This document shows, in pieces, positions 62,839 to 64,000 of a stretch of DNA of 64,000 bases. This DNA is from Pseudoips prasinana (taxonomy: Eukaryota > Arthropoda > Insecta > Lepidoptera > Nolidae). The translations under genes and the position numbers were made by a program. The notes under the pieces were generated by a model that saw only the letters and a program-made list of their open reading frames with translations, was not told the origin of the DNA and made no database searches. The stretch spans positions 2,366,001-2,430,000 of the forward strand of contig OX621241.1 of the NCBI GenBank assembly GCA_951640165.1, in the 5' to 3' direction. The first letter of the stretch is position 1, and every line of letters begins with the position of its first letter.

Positions 62839-63083
62839 ATAATATCTAGGGACAATGTCACACAGATCATGCTAGCCCCAAACTAAGCAAAGCTTGTACT
62901 ATGGGTACCAGGCGACGATATGCATACTTATATAGATAGATAAATAGTTAAATACATAGAAATTATCCATGACTCAGAAACAAATATTCGTGCTCATCAC
63001 ACAAATATTTGCACTTACCGGGATTCGAACCCAGGACCACCAGCTTCGTAGGCAGGAGCACTACCAACTAGGCTACGGTGAAC
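62839..63083 (-). mobile_element. SINE-A, complete
   Basis: ATATCTAGGGACAATGTCAC, TGGGTACCAGGCGACGATAT, GTGCTCATCACACAAATATT, GGGATTCGAACCCAGGACC and ACTAGGCTACGGTG. The tail has only one TAAT unit. Confidence 0.8.
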
Positions 63084-63644
63084 ATAAAAGGTTTCAACAT
63101 TTCAACAAGTCAGTACATATTTTAAAAGTTACATTAGGCATATGAAAGTGTTCACCACTTTCTAGTTTTGAGACAGCAATACGTTTATATTTAAAAAAAC
63201 AACAAAGATACACCATAACTCTCATCTCGAATCCTTTTAATACTGGAATTTAGTCAATAGTTACATCCACTAGAATGTCCGTCTGTCACGGCGCACGGAA
63301 ATAGACTTAAGTGTCCCAAATCCCTCGGGACATGTTTTAGAAACGTTCTCAACTCTTGCGCAGCTAGTTTTTAATTTGATTTGATAAATTGCTGTGTCTT
63401 AGGATGCGAGTGTTTGATTTCATCATCACGTTAGGATGTCGTTACATGTGGATATGATAAATCAGATAAACGGTTTGTATAACTGTTGCTTTGACTTGCC
63501 ATGTTACTACTCTGTTTTTCGTCTTTGAAAGTATTTGAACACTCTTAGACCTTTTGTTGCTTTGGTACTGTATAAAAAAACGTGTAGGTAAGAAAATACT
63601 AGGAAATCTTTTAAAAGTTTGCATATTTTGTGAGCATGGGCCGC
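63084..63644. other. Unique DNA, no gene seen
   Basis: AT-rich. No feature recognised beyond short frames without domains. Confidence 0.4.
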
Positions 63645-63720
63645 AATTCTGACTATTTACAAGCGCTTTTTTAAAGTCTACGTGAATAAAAACCTTTTTT
63701 ATTTATTTATTTTATTTATT
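63645..63720 (+). mobile_element. LINE family T, last 75 bp
   Basis: TCTGACTATTTACAAGCGC, TTTTTTAAAGTCTACGTGAA and TAAAAACCTTTTTTATTTAT plus a TTTATT tail: a strongly 5'-truncated insertion. Confidence 0.65.
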
Positions 63721-63721
63721 T

Positions 63722-63905
63722 ATAATGCTTTTCTTTCCCGCCGCAGGTCGTGGGTTCGATTCAAACCCAAGACAGATATTTGTGTGCATGAACATGTCCG
63801 TTAGTCCCGAGTCTGGGTGTAATTATCTATATAAGTATGTATTTACAAAAGAAAAGTAGTATATGTATTATATCAGATAACCGGTTTCCATAGTACATAC
63901 GGTAC
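63722..63905 (+). mobile_element. SINE-C, head and tail damaged
   Basis: ATGCTTTTCTTTCCCGCCGC, GTGGGTTCGATTCAAACCC B-box, GTGCATGAACATGTCCG, AATTATCTATATAAGTATGT and CCGGTTTCCATAGTACAT. Confidence 0.7.
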
Positions 63906-64000
63906 ATATCAAGCTATTCATTTCCAATATAAGCTGACCTCTCATTGTATGGAAATCTTTTACAACGCCAGTACAGCTTATTCTGGAAATGTATGGCTTG

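Noticed and set aside
1..64000. CRISPR arrays, bacterial operons, phage or LTR retroelements
   Set aside because: No regularly spaced direct repeats, no polycistronic gene blocks, no LTR pair and no integrase or gag-like motif were seen; the content is eukaryotic.

Overview
This window is from an insect, almost certainly a moth or butterfly. The sequence is AT-rich. It is crowded with lepidopteran-type interspersed repeats: several tRNA-headed SINE families with TATT/TAT tails, a repeat with GGGTCCCGTTTTACCCTTTGGG near its end, LINE 3' ends carrying a GGAAGAGATCGC hairpin, and short Helitron-like copies ending in CTAG. I recognise no single-copy host gene with confidence. The window reads as intergenic or long-intron DNA whose coding content is all, or nearly all, from transposable elements.

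Layout. At 1-5206 an old RTE-type LINE relic is split by an apparently full-length CR1/L2-like LINE (element 1, 557-5116, minus strand) with an intact ORF1 and an intact 980-residue endonuclease/reverse transcriptase ORF2. From 5.2 to 15 kb there are only repeat remnants and reverse-transcriptase scraps in AT-rich unique DNA. From 15.3 to 19.7 kb is a dense cluster of SINEs and LINE 3' ends. At 20.67-23.96 kb (minus strand) lies the most distinctive locus: a spliced DDE transposase-like gene with two small N-terminal exons, each contributing a CxxC-type half-site, then a C2CH-like motif, an HTH, a D-D-E core and, after a frameshift, a SWIM-type zinc finger directly followed by a poly(A) signal.

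From 24.7 to 32.2 kb are more nested SINEs and two oppositely oriented copies of one 0.4-kb MITE. From 32.2 to 37.2 kb a second, diverged CR1/L2-like LINE (element 2) sits inside a SINE. Its ORF1 is open and its ORF2 is broken by one extra base in an A-run. The rest (37-64 kb) is repeat remnants and unique DNA, with several foldback/MITE elements (39.7, 49.8, 58.9 and 61.5 kb), a twin-priming LINE insertion (49.4 kb), a degenerate 0.1-kb tandem repeat split by a SINE (60 kb) and a triple nest at 61.4-62.1 kb.

How the parts relate: the tRNA-headed SINEs have no coding capacity and would need a LINE reverse transcriptase. The two CR1/L2-like elements share a 3'-UTR hairpin with other LINE remnants here, which is a plausible RT recognition signal. 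All family names rest on motif recognition by eye; no database search was possible. Repeat family letters (A to I, T, U) are local labels used only in this annotation.
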